DNA of 5,624 nt from contig NZ_CALIMY010000015.1 in the NCBI RefSeq assembly GCF_938045205.1, positions 1-5,624 on the forward strand, in the 5' to 3' direction. The translations under genes and the position numbers were made by a program. The notes beneath the pieces were generated by a model, which searched no databases, had not been told where the DNA came from, and was given only the letters and a program-made list of their open reading frames with translations. This document shows, in pieces, positions 1 to 5,610 of the stretch. Source of the DNA: an uncultured Campylobacter sp. (GTDB taxonomy: Bacteria; Campylobacterota; Campylobacteria; Campylobacterales; Campylobacteraceae). Every line of letters begins with the position of its first letter. The first letter of the stretch is position 1.

Positions 1-564
1 CACGTCTTCAAAGCGCTGGAACCACCTCCACAGGAGGAGCCGATGGAGTGGGTCGAACTCGCGGATGATCCAGGTCCTCCCGAGGAGGAGCAGCAGGAGG
101 AAGAACCTCCTCCTCCGCCGCCGCCCCCACCGCCCGAACCCGAGCAGGTGGAAGAAGAGCCTGCGGTAGTTGAGGCAGAGGTGCCCGAGGAAGCCATTAC
201 GGAGATTCTGAAGGAAGTCGAGGAAACGGCGGACAAGCCGGAAGAACCGAAGGTTCTGCGCTCCGGCGAGGGCAAGCAGATCGGCATGCCGGGCAAGATC
301 CTCCATGCAGAGCAGCCGCCCTACGGCGTGATTCAGTTCAAGGGACGCATTGCCGTTTCGGCACGCATCGGTACGGATGGCAAGGTTATCAGCACCCGCA
401 TCCAGGTCTCCTCCGGAAATGCGCTCTATGATCGGATGGCACGGCGCATTGTCGAGAAGCAGTGGAAATTCGAGCCCGCGAAGGATATGAACGGGCAGCC
501 GATGGAATCCGATATGCAGTGTCCTGTTTACTTTAACATGAAGCCTGCACGCAATATCAAATAA
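1..564 (+). CDS. tonB: TonB energy-transducing protein, C-terminal part (5' end outside window)
   Basis: TonB spans the periplasm and passes energy from the inner-membrane ExbB-ExbD motor to outer-membrane receptors for iron complexes and similar substrates. The frame is open from base 1, so the gene enters from the left and its N-terminal membrane anchor is missing; the ATG at 43 is internal. The visible 187 residues begin with a Pro/Glu-rich spacer containing an uninterrupted run of ten prolines flanked by acidic stretches, typical of the rigid periplasmic linker. From about base 310 follows the TonB C-terminal fold: QPPYGV at the position of the usual YP motif, then GRIAVSARIGTDGKV, QVSSGNALYDRMA and KQWKFEPA, ending with NGQPM and a last beta strand. 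This order matches the family pattern (G.V.V.F.I..DG.V....V..SSG...LD.AA...V..W.F.PA). GC-rich codons set it apart from everything after base 712. The family call is firm; the source organism is inferred. Confidence 0.88.
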   Translation, partial: HVFKALEPPPQEEPMEWVELADDPGPPEEEQQEEEPPPPPPPPPPEPEQVEEEPAVVEAEVPEEAITEILKEVEETADKPEEPKVLRSGEGKQIGMPGKILHAEQPPYGVIQFKGRIAVSARIGTDGKVISTRIQVSSGNALYDRMARRIVEKQWKFEPAKDMNGQPMESDMQCPVYFNMKPARNIK

Positions 565-603
565 TGTGCATGTGCTGGAAGAAGGAGAGGAATAAGTAAT
601 CCC

Positions 604-807
604 ATGAGAAAACTCATTGTATTCATTATGGCGCTCTTTCTGCTCCTGCCTGCAGCATCCACGAATGCTGCGCAGACGTGGCAGCAGATCCACGACCACA
701 TTGCCGCTGAGATAAATTCTGCCCCGCTTACCGCCTCTGCGGGAATTTTACCCTACCTCGGCAAGCGCGATTTAAGAATTTTACTTTGCTTTGATACGGC
801 AATGTGA
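604..807 (+). CDS. Start of an exported protein of unknown function, truncated by the composition break
   Basis: The gene starts 39 bases after the tonB stop, in the same direction, so it probably belongs to the tonB operon. A purine-rich ribosome site (AAGGAGAGG, 582-590) lies 13 bases before the ATG, a rather long spacing. The product opens with a signal peptide: MRK, then a hydrophobic core rich in Leu, Ile and Phe, then a likely cleavage near residues 22-23 (TNA-A or NAA-Q). About 14 mature residues (QTWQQIHDHIAAE) follow before the sequence changes character at about base 712. Residues after roughly 36 are encoded by AATT-rich DNA of the Campylobacter type and are most likely not part of the real protein; the TGA at 805-807 is a chance stop. 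Only 604 to about 711 should be trusted. I do not recognise the family from this fragment. Confidence 0.5.
   Translation: MRKLIVFIMALFLLLPAASTNAAQTWQQIHDHIAAEINSAPLTASAGILPYLGKRDLRILLCFDTAM
705..745. other. Composition breakpoint, probable chimeric join between two genomes
   Basis: Left of here the DNA is GC-rich with long GAG/CCG codon runs, and I find one AATT word in about 700 bases. Right of here AATT appears about every 28 bases (first at 715-718, next at 744-747) and stays frequent across noncoding DNA. The change happens inside the open frame starting at 604. No direct repeat, tRNA, attachment site or transposon end is visible at the point of change, which favours an assembly join over integration of a mobile element. 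The exact base cannot be fixed by eye; 708-715 is my best estimate. Confidence 0.7.
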
Positions 808-1225
808 AATTTTGCCCGTACGGCGCGGCAGCATAGAATTTTTAGCCTCTGCAAAATTCCGCCTCAAAACTTGCTATCCTTGTCTATATGCACAAAAGGA
901 TCGGCAAAATTTTACTGCCTCAGGCGCTGCTACACTAAATGCACGCAAGATGAAAATTTATCGAAGGATTTCAGAGCGGAATTTCGCGAGGCTAAATTTT
1001 ATCACTGCGAAAAATTTCAACCACTCATAGCAAGCGTCTAAGGCGCGATAAATTTAAAATTAGGGCTTTAAGTCAGCATAGCAAGTTTCGCTTCTTGCAA
1101 AATTTTAACTGCCTTGGTCGCCGCAAAAATAGAAATTTACAAAATCGCTTTATGAAATTTCGCAGCGTCGCGTGGTAAAATTTTAAAATCAGCGCCGTAC
1201 CTGCAAGGCATAATTTAGCGGAATT
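808..1225. other. Gene-poor intergenic region rich in AATT words
   Basis: I see no convincing gene, tRNA or terminator in this stretch. It is dominated by AAATTT, GAATTTT and AAAATTTTA words mixed with GC-rich words such as GCGC and CGCAGC. A 79-codon frame at 791-1030 on the plus strand has no upstream ribosome site worth the name and no recognisable domain, and its composition simply mirrors the word content, so I do not call it. Two imperfect copies of a 27-base word lie here (904-930 and 1097-1124). The region is downstream of ogt on the minus strand, so it may also hold the untranslated end of that transcript or a fully decayed gene. Confidence 0.55.
904..1124. repeat. Two imperfect direct copies of a 27-28 base word (904-930 and 1097-1124)
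   Basis: Both copies begin GCAAAATTTTA, continue with (A)CTGCCT and end in a GC-rich tail (AGGCGCTGC versus TGGTCGCCGC). The second copy has one extra A and a few substitutions. Each contains the AAATTT core inside a weak inverted repeat (GCA...TGC). They may be chance reuse of common genome words or remnants of a short dispersed intergenic element; two copies do not decide. Confidence 0.35.
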
Positions 1226-1789
1226 TTACTTGCCCAATTTGGCTAAATTTTCTCTTTCAAAGTTTAACAGCCACGCTTTGGTCGCTACACCGCCCGCGCC
1301 GCTGTATCCGCCGAGCCCGCCCGCAGCTACGACGCGGTGGCACGGCACGATGATGGGAATTTTGTTTTTGCCGTTTGCGCCGCCTACTGCGCGGCTTGCG
1401 TGCGGTCTGTCGATAGCCGCAGCTAGCTCGCCGTATGTTACGACCTTGCCGTAAGGGATCTCTAAAAGCGCGCTCCACACGGACTTTTGAAACTGCGTGC
1501 CATTTTGGCTCAGTTTAACGCTGAAGCTCTCAAGCTCGCCCCTGAAATAGGCGCTAAGCTCGTCGGTGCAAAGAGCCAAATTCTTTCTTAAATCGCTAAG
1601 CCTTAAATCGCGTCCTTTATCATCCGTAGCACGAACAAAGCCTAATTTAAGCTCTGCATCGTACTTTTTAAAGACCTCATCATTGGGGCTGCAGGCAGAG
1701 CTTTTGACCCAGTCGATATTGCAGATCCCGATCTCATCATCCCAAATTTCAAGCATTCCAATGGGCGAATTAAAAAAGGCTTTTTGCAT
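1226..1789 (-). CDS. ogt: Methylated-DNA--protein-cysteine methyltransferase (O6-alkylguanine repair)
   Basis: This enzyme reverses O6-methylguanine (and O4-methylthymine) damage by moving the alkyl group irreversibly onto its own cysteine, in the cytoplasm. The 187-residue product has the full family signature: FQKSVWSALLEIPYG at about 100-114, TYGELA with the DNA-rotating Tyr119, RAVGGANGKN with the Arg133 finger, and the active site IIVPCHRVV with nucleophile Cys150. GYSG with the substrate-loop Tyr162 and KAWLLNFE follow. The N-terminal half is the usual poorly conserved domain, here with a charged stretch at about 43-70. At 187 residues it is slightly longer than many Ogt proteins, and the loop after GYSG carries extra Gly/Ala residues. 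The start is supported by AAGGA at 1795-1799, five bases before the ATG. It has no Ada-type regulatory domain. It lies 143 bases downstream of the large gene on the same strand. The symbol ogt is used for the stand-alone form. Confidence 0.93.
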   Translation of the reverse strand: MQKAFFNSPIGMLEIWDDEIGICNIDWVKSSACSPNDEVFKKYDAELKLGFVRATDDKGRDLRLSDLRKNLALCTDELSAYFRGELESFSVKLSQNGTQFQKSVWSALLEIPYGKVVTYGELAAAIDRPHASRAVGGANGKNKIPIIVPCHRVVAAGGLGGYSGAGGVATKAWLLNFERENLAKLGK

Positions 1790-1915
1790 CTCAATCCTTT
1801 CAAATTTTTACTGGTTTGATCAAAAAAATTTTAAAAAGCGCTTGTTGCGGTGCGAGCTAAGCTCGAAAACGATGGAATTTCATGCGGTAACGCGAATTTT
1901 TTAAAATTTACACGC

Positions 1916-1933
1916 GAGGCGCCGCAAAGCCTC
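1916..1933 (-). terminator. Weak hairpin at the end of the large minus-strand gene
   Basis: GAGGC (1916-1920) pairs with GCCTC (1929-1933) around an eight-base loop, and the stem overlaps the TAG stop codon at 1933-1935. On the minus strand a T/A-rich stretch (AAATTTTAAAAAATT) follows after about six bases, not directly. The stem is only five pairs, so this is at best a weak terminator; read-through into ogt is quite possible. Confidence 0.2.
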
Positions 1934-3858
1934 TACTCAAATCGCATGATGTTTACTAAAACCCCGTCGAAAACGTCTTGCTTAAAAAGCTTGATCTCGC
2001 GCACGATATCTGCATTGTCGTCGTTGATGACGCTGTTTTTGACGAGGCTGTCCTCGATGAGCTTAAAGATAAAGGCGTGGTTGCTGACGTCGGAGATGCC
2101 GCTTTTAAAGCCCATTTCAAGGCGCACCGGCACGCCTATGTGCACGCCGCGCAGATCCTTGGCGATGTAAAGATCGGCGATCGTGCGCACCATCTTTTTC
2201 GCCATTTGGTAGCTCGCCGTGGACGACAAAATATCATTAAGACCGAAATTCTCCATCAAAAGCGGAATACGAACGCGCGCCAAAATCCCTTCGCTCGGCT
2301 CGCTTGCGCTCTTTTTCAAAAACGAAATTTTGATCTTATGCGCGATGCCTATGAAACGCGGCTTAAGCTCGATGAGCCTAGCTCTAGGCGCTTGCGGTAG
2401 CGAGATAGGACGCGAAGAGCTTGCAATAGGCAGAGCCTGCGGACGTCCCGGCAGGCGCGCGCGCTCTTTCGCAGGCGCTTTGCGCGTAGGCTTGCCATAG
2501 AAATTTACGGGCTTAGTCGCAAAAGTTGATTCGCTCCCAAAAGCAGCAGACGCGGGCTCATCACCAAGCGCCCCCTCCGCCATAGAAGAAGCAAACGTAG
2601 AATTCTCACCCGTTAACGCAGACTGCGCGGATTGCTCAAATTCGGGCGCAAATTTATTTCCCGCTTGCGGCGGCAAATTTAAAGGGTGCCACTCTTGTGC
2701 AGAGATTTTCTGCTCTAAATTTTGCTCGTCGGAATTTTTTAGCGCGTAATTTTGCCCTTTTGCCAAGCACATTGAATCCTCACCGACTAAATTCTCATCT
2801 TGAGGCGCGAATTCCAAGGCATTTTCTAAGGCAAAATTTGCGGCACGACAGCTAGCGGAATTCGCGATTTGCCCCTTAGAAAACTCGGAGCCTTGAGACC
2901 CACAATCATTTGCGCACTTTATATCAAGCGCAGAATTTGCGAAAGTGGAATTTTTTGATGCAGAGCCTTGCGCCGTAGAATTTTTACTTCGTAAGTCCGC
3001 GTCCTGCTCTGCTACAAACGAATTTTCAGCTGCAAAATTCTCCGTTTGCGCCATAAAATTAGAATTTTGCGCCTCAAATGCGGAATCTTTCACGAGTGCA
3101 GAGCTTTGCACAGAAACAAAATTTCGCGATGCAGGAATGAAGCTTTGTCCTTTGGCAGAATTCGCAGGCGCAGGGCTTTGCGGCATAAAATTTTTACTCC
3201 TCGCATTTGCGCTCTCTTCGAAACTAGCAGCAAGCCCCACGCTCACGTCATCCTGCGCAGCATCATTTTGCAAAATTAAATTCTCGCGCGTCGTATCCCA
3301 CGCGGTATCTGCGCAAAATTCCGCCCGAGCTGCGCCATAAAATTCTGCTTGCGAAACATCTTGAAATTCTGCCCTAGAAGTAAAGCCTTGCGCACTCTGA
3401 GCGCTGCGCGCAGGAAAATCTCGCTCGCCGCGCCTCGCATTTGTGGCATACGAGGTCTTTGCCAAGCTGCCGCCAGCCTCGGGCGAAACTGCGCCCGAAT
3501 CTCCGCCGCAAAAGCTATCAAAATCGCAGGCGCCGTCAAACTCCGCATAGCCATCCGCCTCGCGGAGACGATCTGTGCGGGCTTTCTTTTTGGGCGTAGA
3601 AGGGAGCGTGAGCCTACCTGCAAGCTCGCGTCCGCCAGAGTTTAAAATCCCAAAAATTCTAGCTCTAAAGCGCTCGAACTGCTCGCCACTGAGCGAAATT
3701 TTGTCGTTTAGGCTCTGCACGCCGAAGTCTGCAGCGGTAAAATTTACGATCGCTCCGTCCCTACTCGCGACGCGCACGCGACCTTTGACCGAGCCTTTTA
3801 GCTTAAAATCGCTGCCTGCGAGAATTTTTTTCATTAATTCCTTCGGATTGTAGGGCAT
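1933..3858 (-). CDS. Large uncharacterised protein with low-complexity middle and a RusA-like C-terminal domain
   Basis: I do not recognise the whole protein. Numbered from the ATG at 3858 it has 641 residues. Residues 1-90 form a compact block (KLKGSVKGRVRV, IVNFTAADFGVQSLNDKISLSGEQF) with no signal peptide, so it is probably cytoplasmic. Residues 103-446 are low complexity, rich in Ala, Ser, Asn, Glu, Gln and Phe, with a degenerate repeat. Residues 449-491 are Arg/Lys/Pro-rich. Residues 492-641 look folded. There, a helix (TASYQMAKKMVRTIADLYI), a strand (GVPVRLEM), a DVSN segment, KLIEDSLVKNSVINDDN and a final strand follow the order of RusA-type junction resolvases. The RusA acids of its DLDN motif are not fully kept (D590 present, S592 in place of Asp, or both lost in an ungapped alignment); D613-D614 are kept. 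Start choice: the ATG at 3858 lies one base after the M23 stop (TAAAATG, translational coupling), while the ATG at 3834 has AAGGA four bases upstream. The ATG at 3885 lacks a ribosome site. The reading frame is secure; function is unknown. Confidence 0.8.
   Translation of the reverse strand: MPYNPKELMKKILAGSDFKLKGSVKGRVRVASRDGAIVNFTAADFGVQSLNDKISLSGEQFERFRARIFGILNSGGRELAGRLTLPSTPKKKARTDRLREADGYAEFDGACDFDSFCGGDSGAVSPEAGGSLAKTSYATNARRGERDFPARSAQSAQGFTSRAEFQDVSQAEFYGAARAEFCADTAWDTTRENLILQNDAAQDDVSVGLAASFEESANARSKNFMPQSPAPANSAKGQSFIPASRNFVSVQSSALVKDSAFEAQNSNFMAQTENFAAENSFVAEQDADLRSKNSTAQGSASKNSTFANSALDIKCANDCGSQGSEFSKGQIANSASCRAANFALENALEFAPQDENLVGEDSMCLAKGQNYALKNSDEQNLEQKISAQEWHPLNLPPQAGNKFAPEFEQSAQSALTGENSTFASSMAEGALGDEPASAAFGSESTFATKPVNFYGKPTRKAPAKERARLPGRPQALPIASSSRPISLPQAPRARLIELKPRFIGIAHKIKISFLKKSASEPSEGILARVRIPLLMENFGLNDILSSTASYQMAKKMVRTIADLYIAKDLRGVHIGVPVRLEMGFKSGISDVSNHAFIFKLIEDSLVKNSVINDDNADIVREIKLFKQDVFDGVLVNIMRFE
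2521..3552 (-). repeat. Low-complexity, AATT-saturated segment inside the large gene
   Basis: By hand I count about 27 AATT words between 2500 and 3370, roughly one per 32 bases, against two in the whole SYLF gene. They read as Glu-Phe, Lys-Phe, Asn-Phe or Asn-Ser codon pairs, giving the protein its repeated AEF, KNF, NSTF and ENF motifs. The encoded 340 residues are predicted by composition to be disordered. Because AATT is its own complement, the opposite strand also shows long false frames full of Glu-Phe and Lys-Phe. Confidence 0.7.
2920..3198 (-). repeat. Degenerate tandem repeat of about 23 residues (about 70 bases)
   Basis: Four units can be aligned by their starts SKNFMPQ, SRNFVSVQ, NSNFMAQ and SKNSTAQ, spaced 23, 22 and 25 residues apart. 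Each continues with Ala/Ser-rich sequence and usually a later Ser/Thr-Phe. The first and fourth units also match at DNA level around GTAAAAATT on the coding strand (3190-3198 and 2980-2988 edges). Copies are strongly diverged, so this is an old or weakly constrained repeat, not a recent expansion. Confidence 0.5.
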
Positions 3859-3859
3859 T

Positions 3860-4672
3860 TTAGCGCTCGCCAAAAACCACTTCATTAAATTTAGCGACGA
3901 AGCTTAGCGGATTGACGCTAACGCCGTTGATCGCGATGCCGAAGTGCAGATGTGGGCCGCTAACTCTACCGCTCTCGCCCGAAAGCGCGATTTCATCGCC
4001 TTTGCGAACGTGATCGCCAAGCGTCACTTTGATCTCGCTTAGATGATAGTACTGCGAATAGATGCCGCCGCCATGATCGATCACGACCGAGCCGCCCGCG
4101 TAGTAGCGGTCTTTGGCGATGACTACGACGCCGTCATTGGCTGCGCGCACCGCAGTGCCTACCGCGGCGCGATAATCGGTGCCGCTGTGATAGCTTTTAA
4201 GCTCGCCATTAAAGGTGCGGGCATTGCCGAATGCAGAGGTTATTTTGGAGTTTAAAGGCAGCTCAAACGGCGTCGAAAAAAGATAGCGCGGCGTGGTGAT
4301 CGCATAGATAGCGTTGGCTTCGTCGAGCTCTTTTTTGATACGTGCGGCGGCTTCTTTGGGCGGTTTAACCTTGCCCGGAGCGACACTTAGAGCCTCTTTT
4401 TTATACTCACCCTTTTTCAAAGCGACGATCTGCTCGTGACTGCCGCTTTGATCTACTATTCGCAGCGCGAAATCTCCCTTAGCACGGTAATTCGCTGCTA
4501 AAACGGCGATTTTATCGCTAGAATTTGGCGCCTCGATAAGGGGGATTTTCTTTGAGCCAAAGCTCAACTCGGTTGTGCTTTTATCCAATTTTAAGATAAC
4601 AACATCACCGTTTACTATGTCTAAAGCGAAAATTTTAATCGCCAAAAGTGCAAAAATAGCTAGAAATTTCAT
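3860..4672 (-). CDS. Exported M23 (LytM-type) zinc peptidoglycan endopeptidase
   Basis: M23 enzymes cut peptide cross-links of peptidoglycan in the periplasm; in helical epsilonproteobacteria members of this family shape the cell. The 270-residue product begins with a signal peptide (hydrophobic residues 3-16, likely cleavage after Ala16). Residues 17 to about 100 form a beta-rich N-terminal domain and 105-125 a charged helix. The catalytic domain spans about 130-255 and has every key residue: HSGTD (zinc ligands His162 and Asp166), YYHLS (His210) and GPHLHFG (His241 and zinc ligand His243). It therefore looks active. The start at 4672 has a weak GGAAA ribosome site, but the signal peptide fits it exactly. 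Its stop is one base from a candidate start of the next gene, so the two are probably made from one mRNA. Its promoter must lie in the 105-base spacer shared with the divergent SYLF gene. Which named Campylobacter or Helicobacter M23 protein it corresponds to cannot be settled here. Confidence 0.9.
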   Translation of the reverse strand: MKFLAIFALLAIKIFALDIVNGDVVILKLDKSTTELSFGSKKIPLIEAPNSSDKIAVLAANYRAKGDFALRIVDQSGSHEQIVALKKGEYKKEALSVAPGKVKPPKEAAARIKKELDEANAIYAITTPRYLFSTPFELPLNSKITSAFGNARTFNGELKSYHSGTDYRAAVGTAVRAANDGVVVIAKDRYYAGGSVVIDHGGGIYSQYYHLSEIKVTLGDHVRKGDEIALSGESGRVSGPHLHFGIAINGVSVNPLSFVAKFNEVVFGER

Positions 4673-4740
4673 AAATTTTCCAAAATTCGTTATTTTTCAT
4701 CAATTTTTTGTTAAAAATTAGCTAAAACAAATGAAATTGC

Positions 4741-4749
4741 TGTTATAAT
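4741..4749 (+). promoter_or_regulatory. Extended -10 promoter (TGTTATAAT) of the SYLF gene
   Basis: TGTTATAAT is a perfect TGnTATAAT element. No -35 hexamer is visible at the usual distance, only an A/T-rich run, as is normal for sigma-70 promoters of Campylobacter. Transcription would begin near 4755-4757, leaving a leader of about 22 bases with AAAAGGA at 4767-4773. Confidence 0.75.
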
Positions 4750-4766
4750 AACGAAAATTCAATTTT

Positions 4767-4773
4767 AAAAGGA
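4767..4773 (+). promoter_or_regulatory. Ribosome binding site of the SYLF gene
   Basis: AAAAGGA lies four bases before the ATG at 4778 and seven before the ATG at 4781. Spacing favours the second ATG, which would drop one of two starting methionines and leave the signal peptide unchanged. Confidence 0.7.
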
Positions 4774-4777
4774 TTAA

Positions 4778-5596
4778 ATGATGAAAAAGTTTTTGCTTCT
4801 AGCATCTGTTGCACTTTGCGGTCTTTTGCACGCGGACGTCGTGGCAAATCAAGAGGTTATAGCGGCGACTAACGTCGTTAGATCTTTCGTAGCGGCCAAT
4901 AACTTCGGCACCGATGAGCGCTATCTAACCAGCGCCAAAGCCGTCGCAATCCTAACCGACGTAAAACGTTTAGCTGCGGGCGCATCGCTACAATACGGCG
5001 ATGGAATTTTTAGCGTCAAAGGCGAGAACGGCGAGTGGAGTTCGCCGATTTTTATCAAATATAAAGGCTACGGCGTGGGCTTACAGGCGGGCTACGAGAC
5101 GAGCGACATCGTTATGATCTTCCATACTACGAAGTCATATCAAGACATTTTTACTGGCACAGACACCCTTGAGATCAATGTAGGTGCCGCAGCAGGCGGC
5201 GTAGGTAGAAGAACCGGTCGCGCAACCGATCTGCCTGATATCTCTGCATGGATGGTAAGCCCGGGCGAGCAAACAGGCATCTACCTAGGCGTATCGATCG
5301 ACAACGGCAGAATCACTATCGACGATCAACTAACTAACGACTTCTATGAGAGAATTTACGACTACGAGGATATCTTAAACGATTCTCCTCGCGCGAATAA
5401 ATACGCAAAAAGATGGAAAGAGACTATGCGCAAATACTTCACCAACGGTGAGAAGTACGGCGCTAGCAGCAGTGCAGCGATACCTGTAAATCACGTGCAG
5501 AAAAAATATCCCGACGGCAAGCCGATCATTTCAAACCGCTCTCCTAGAACTCATGTTAAGGCTACGCGAAGCAAAAAGGCTAAAAAAGCAAAATAA
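4778..5596 (+). CDS. Exported SYLF-domain (YSC84/DUF500-type, lipid-binding) protein
   Basis: SYLF domains bind lipids in eukaryotic proteins such as SH3YL1 and Ysc84; bacterial secreted versions are common but their task is poorly known. The 272-residue product starts with a signal peptide (KK, hydrophobic core, cleavage probably LLHA-D at residues 19-20). The cysteine at residue 14 is not in a proper lipobox, so it should be a soluble periplasmic or surface protein. Residues about 25-200 show the family: a helical start, YGDGIFSVK, GVGLQAGYETSDIVMIFHT, SYQDIFTGTDTLEINVGAAAG and the late TGIYLGVSIDNGRITIDDQLTNDFY. After residue 200 comes a charged region ending in a basic tail (about nine Lys/Arg in the last 14 residues), which could contact acidic lipid or cell-wall polymers. 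It has its own promoter, points away from the M23 gene and is probably monocistronic given the hairpin after it. Confidence 0.88.
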   Translation: MMKKFLLLASVALCGLLHADVVANQEVIAATNVVRSFVAANNFGTDERYLTSAKAVAILTDVKRLAAGASLQYGDGIFSVKGENGEWSSPIFIKYKGYGVGLQAGYETSDIVMIFHTTKSYQDIFTGTDTLEINVGAAAGGVGRRTGRATDLPDISAWMVSPGEQTGIYLGVSIDNGRITIDDQLTNDFYERIYDYEDILNDSPRANKYAKRWKETMRKYFTNGEKYGASSSAAIPVNHVQKKYPDGKPIISNRSPRTHVKATRSKKAKKAK

Positions 5597-5610
5597 ATTA
5601 TCGAGTTAAG

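Larger units (their letters stand above)
4673..4777. promoter_or_regulatory. Divergent promoter spacer between the M23 gene and the SYLF gene
   Basis: This very AT-rich 105-base spacer must drive both flanking genes. The rightward promoter is clear (4741-4749). Around it GTTATAATAAC (4742-4752) is nearly its own reverse complement, so the same site offers TATTAT or TATAAC on the minus strand. A leftward start here would give the M23 mRNA a leader of roughly 60-70 bases. No other convincing minus-strand -10 element stands out. Confidence 0.5.

Noticed and set aside
731..743. Small hairpin CCGC-CTCT-GCGG followed by AATTTTA as a terminator
   Set aside because: It has only four pairs, lies at the composition break, and has no clear gene ending just before it.
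791..1030. 79-codon plus-strand frame in the AATT-rich intergenic region
   Set aside because: It has no ribosome site, no domain, and a composition explained by local word content; it also begins inside the chance extension of the truncated gene.
1853..1865. Hairpin CGAGC-TAA-GCTCG between the large gene and ogt
   Set aside because: The five-pair stem has no adjacent T-run on either strand, so I cannot assign a terminator or operator role.
1978..2400. 140-codon plus-strand frame opposite the RusA-like domain
   Set aside because: It is antisense to a better-supported coding frame, shows no recognisable fold and has no ribosome site.
2945..3340. 131-codon plus-strand frame rich in Glu-Phe and Lys-Phe
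   Set aside because: This is a mirror effect of the self-complementary AATT words in the low-complexity part of the minus-strand gene.
2500..3500. Possible CRISPR array or DNA-level satellite
   Set aside because: The similar units are diverged, lack identical repeats with unique spacers, and lie in an open reading frame.
4778..4840. Lipoprotein signal in the SYLF protein (Cys at residue 14)
   Set aside because: The residues before the cysteine are VAL, and leucine at -1 does not fit a lipobox; a normal cleavage site after LLHA is better.
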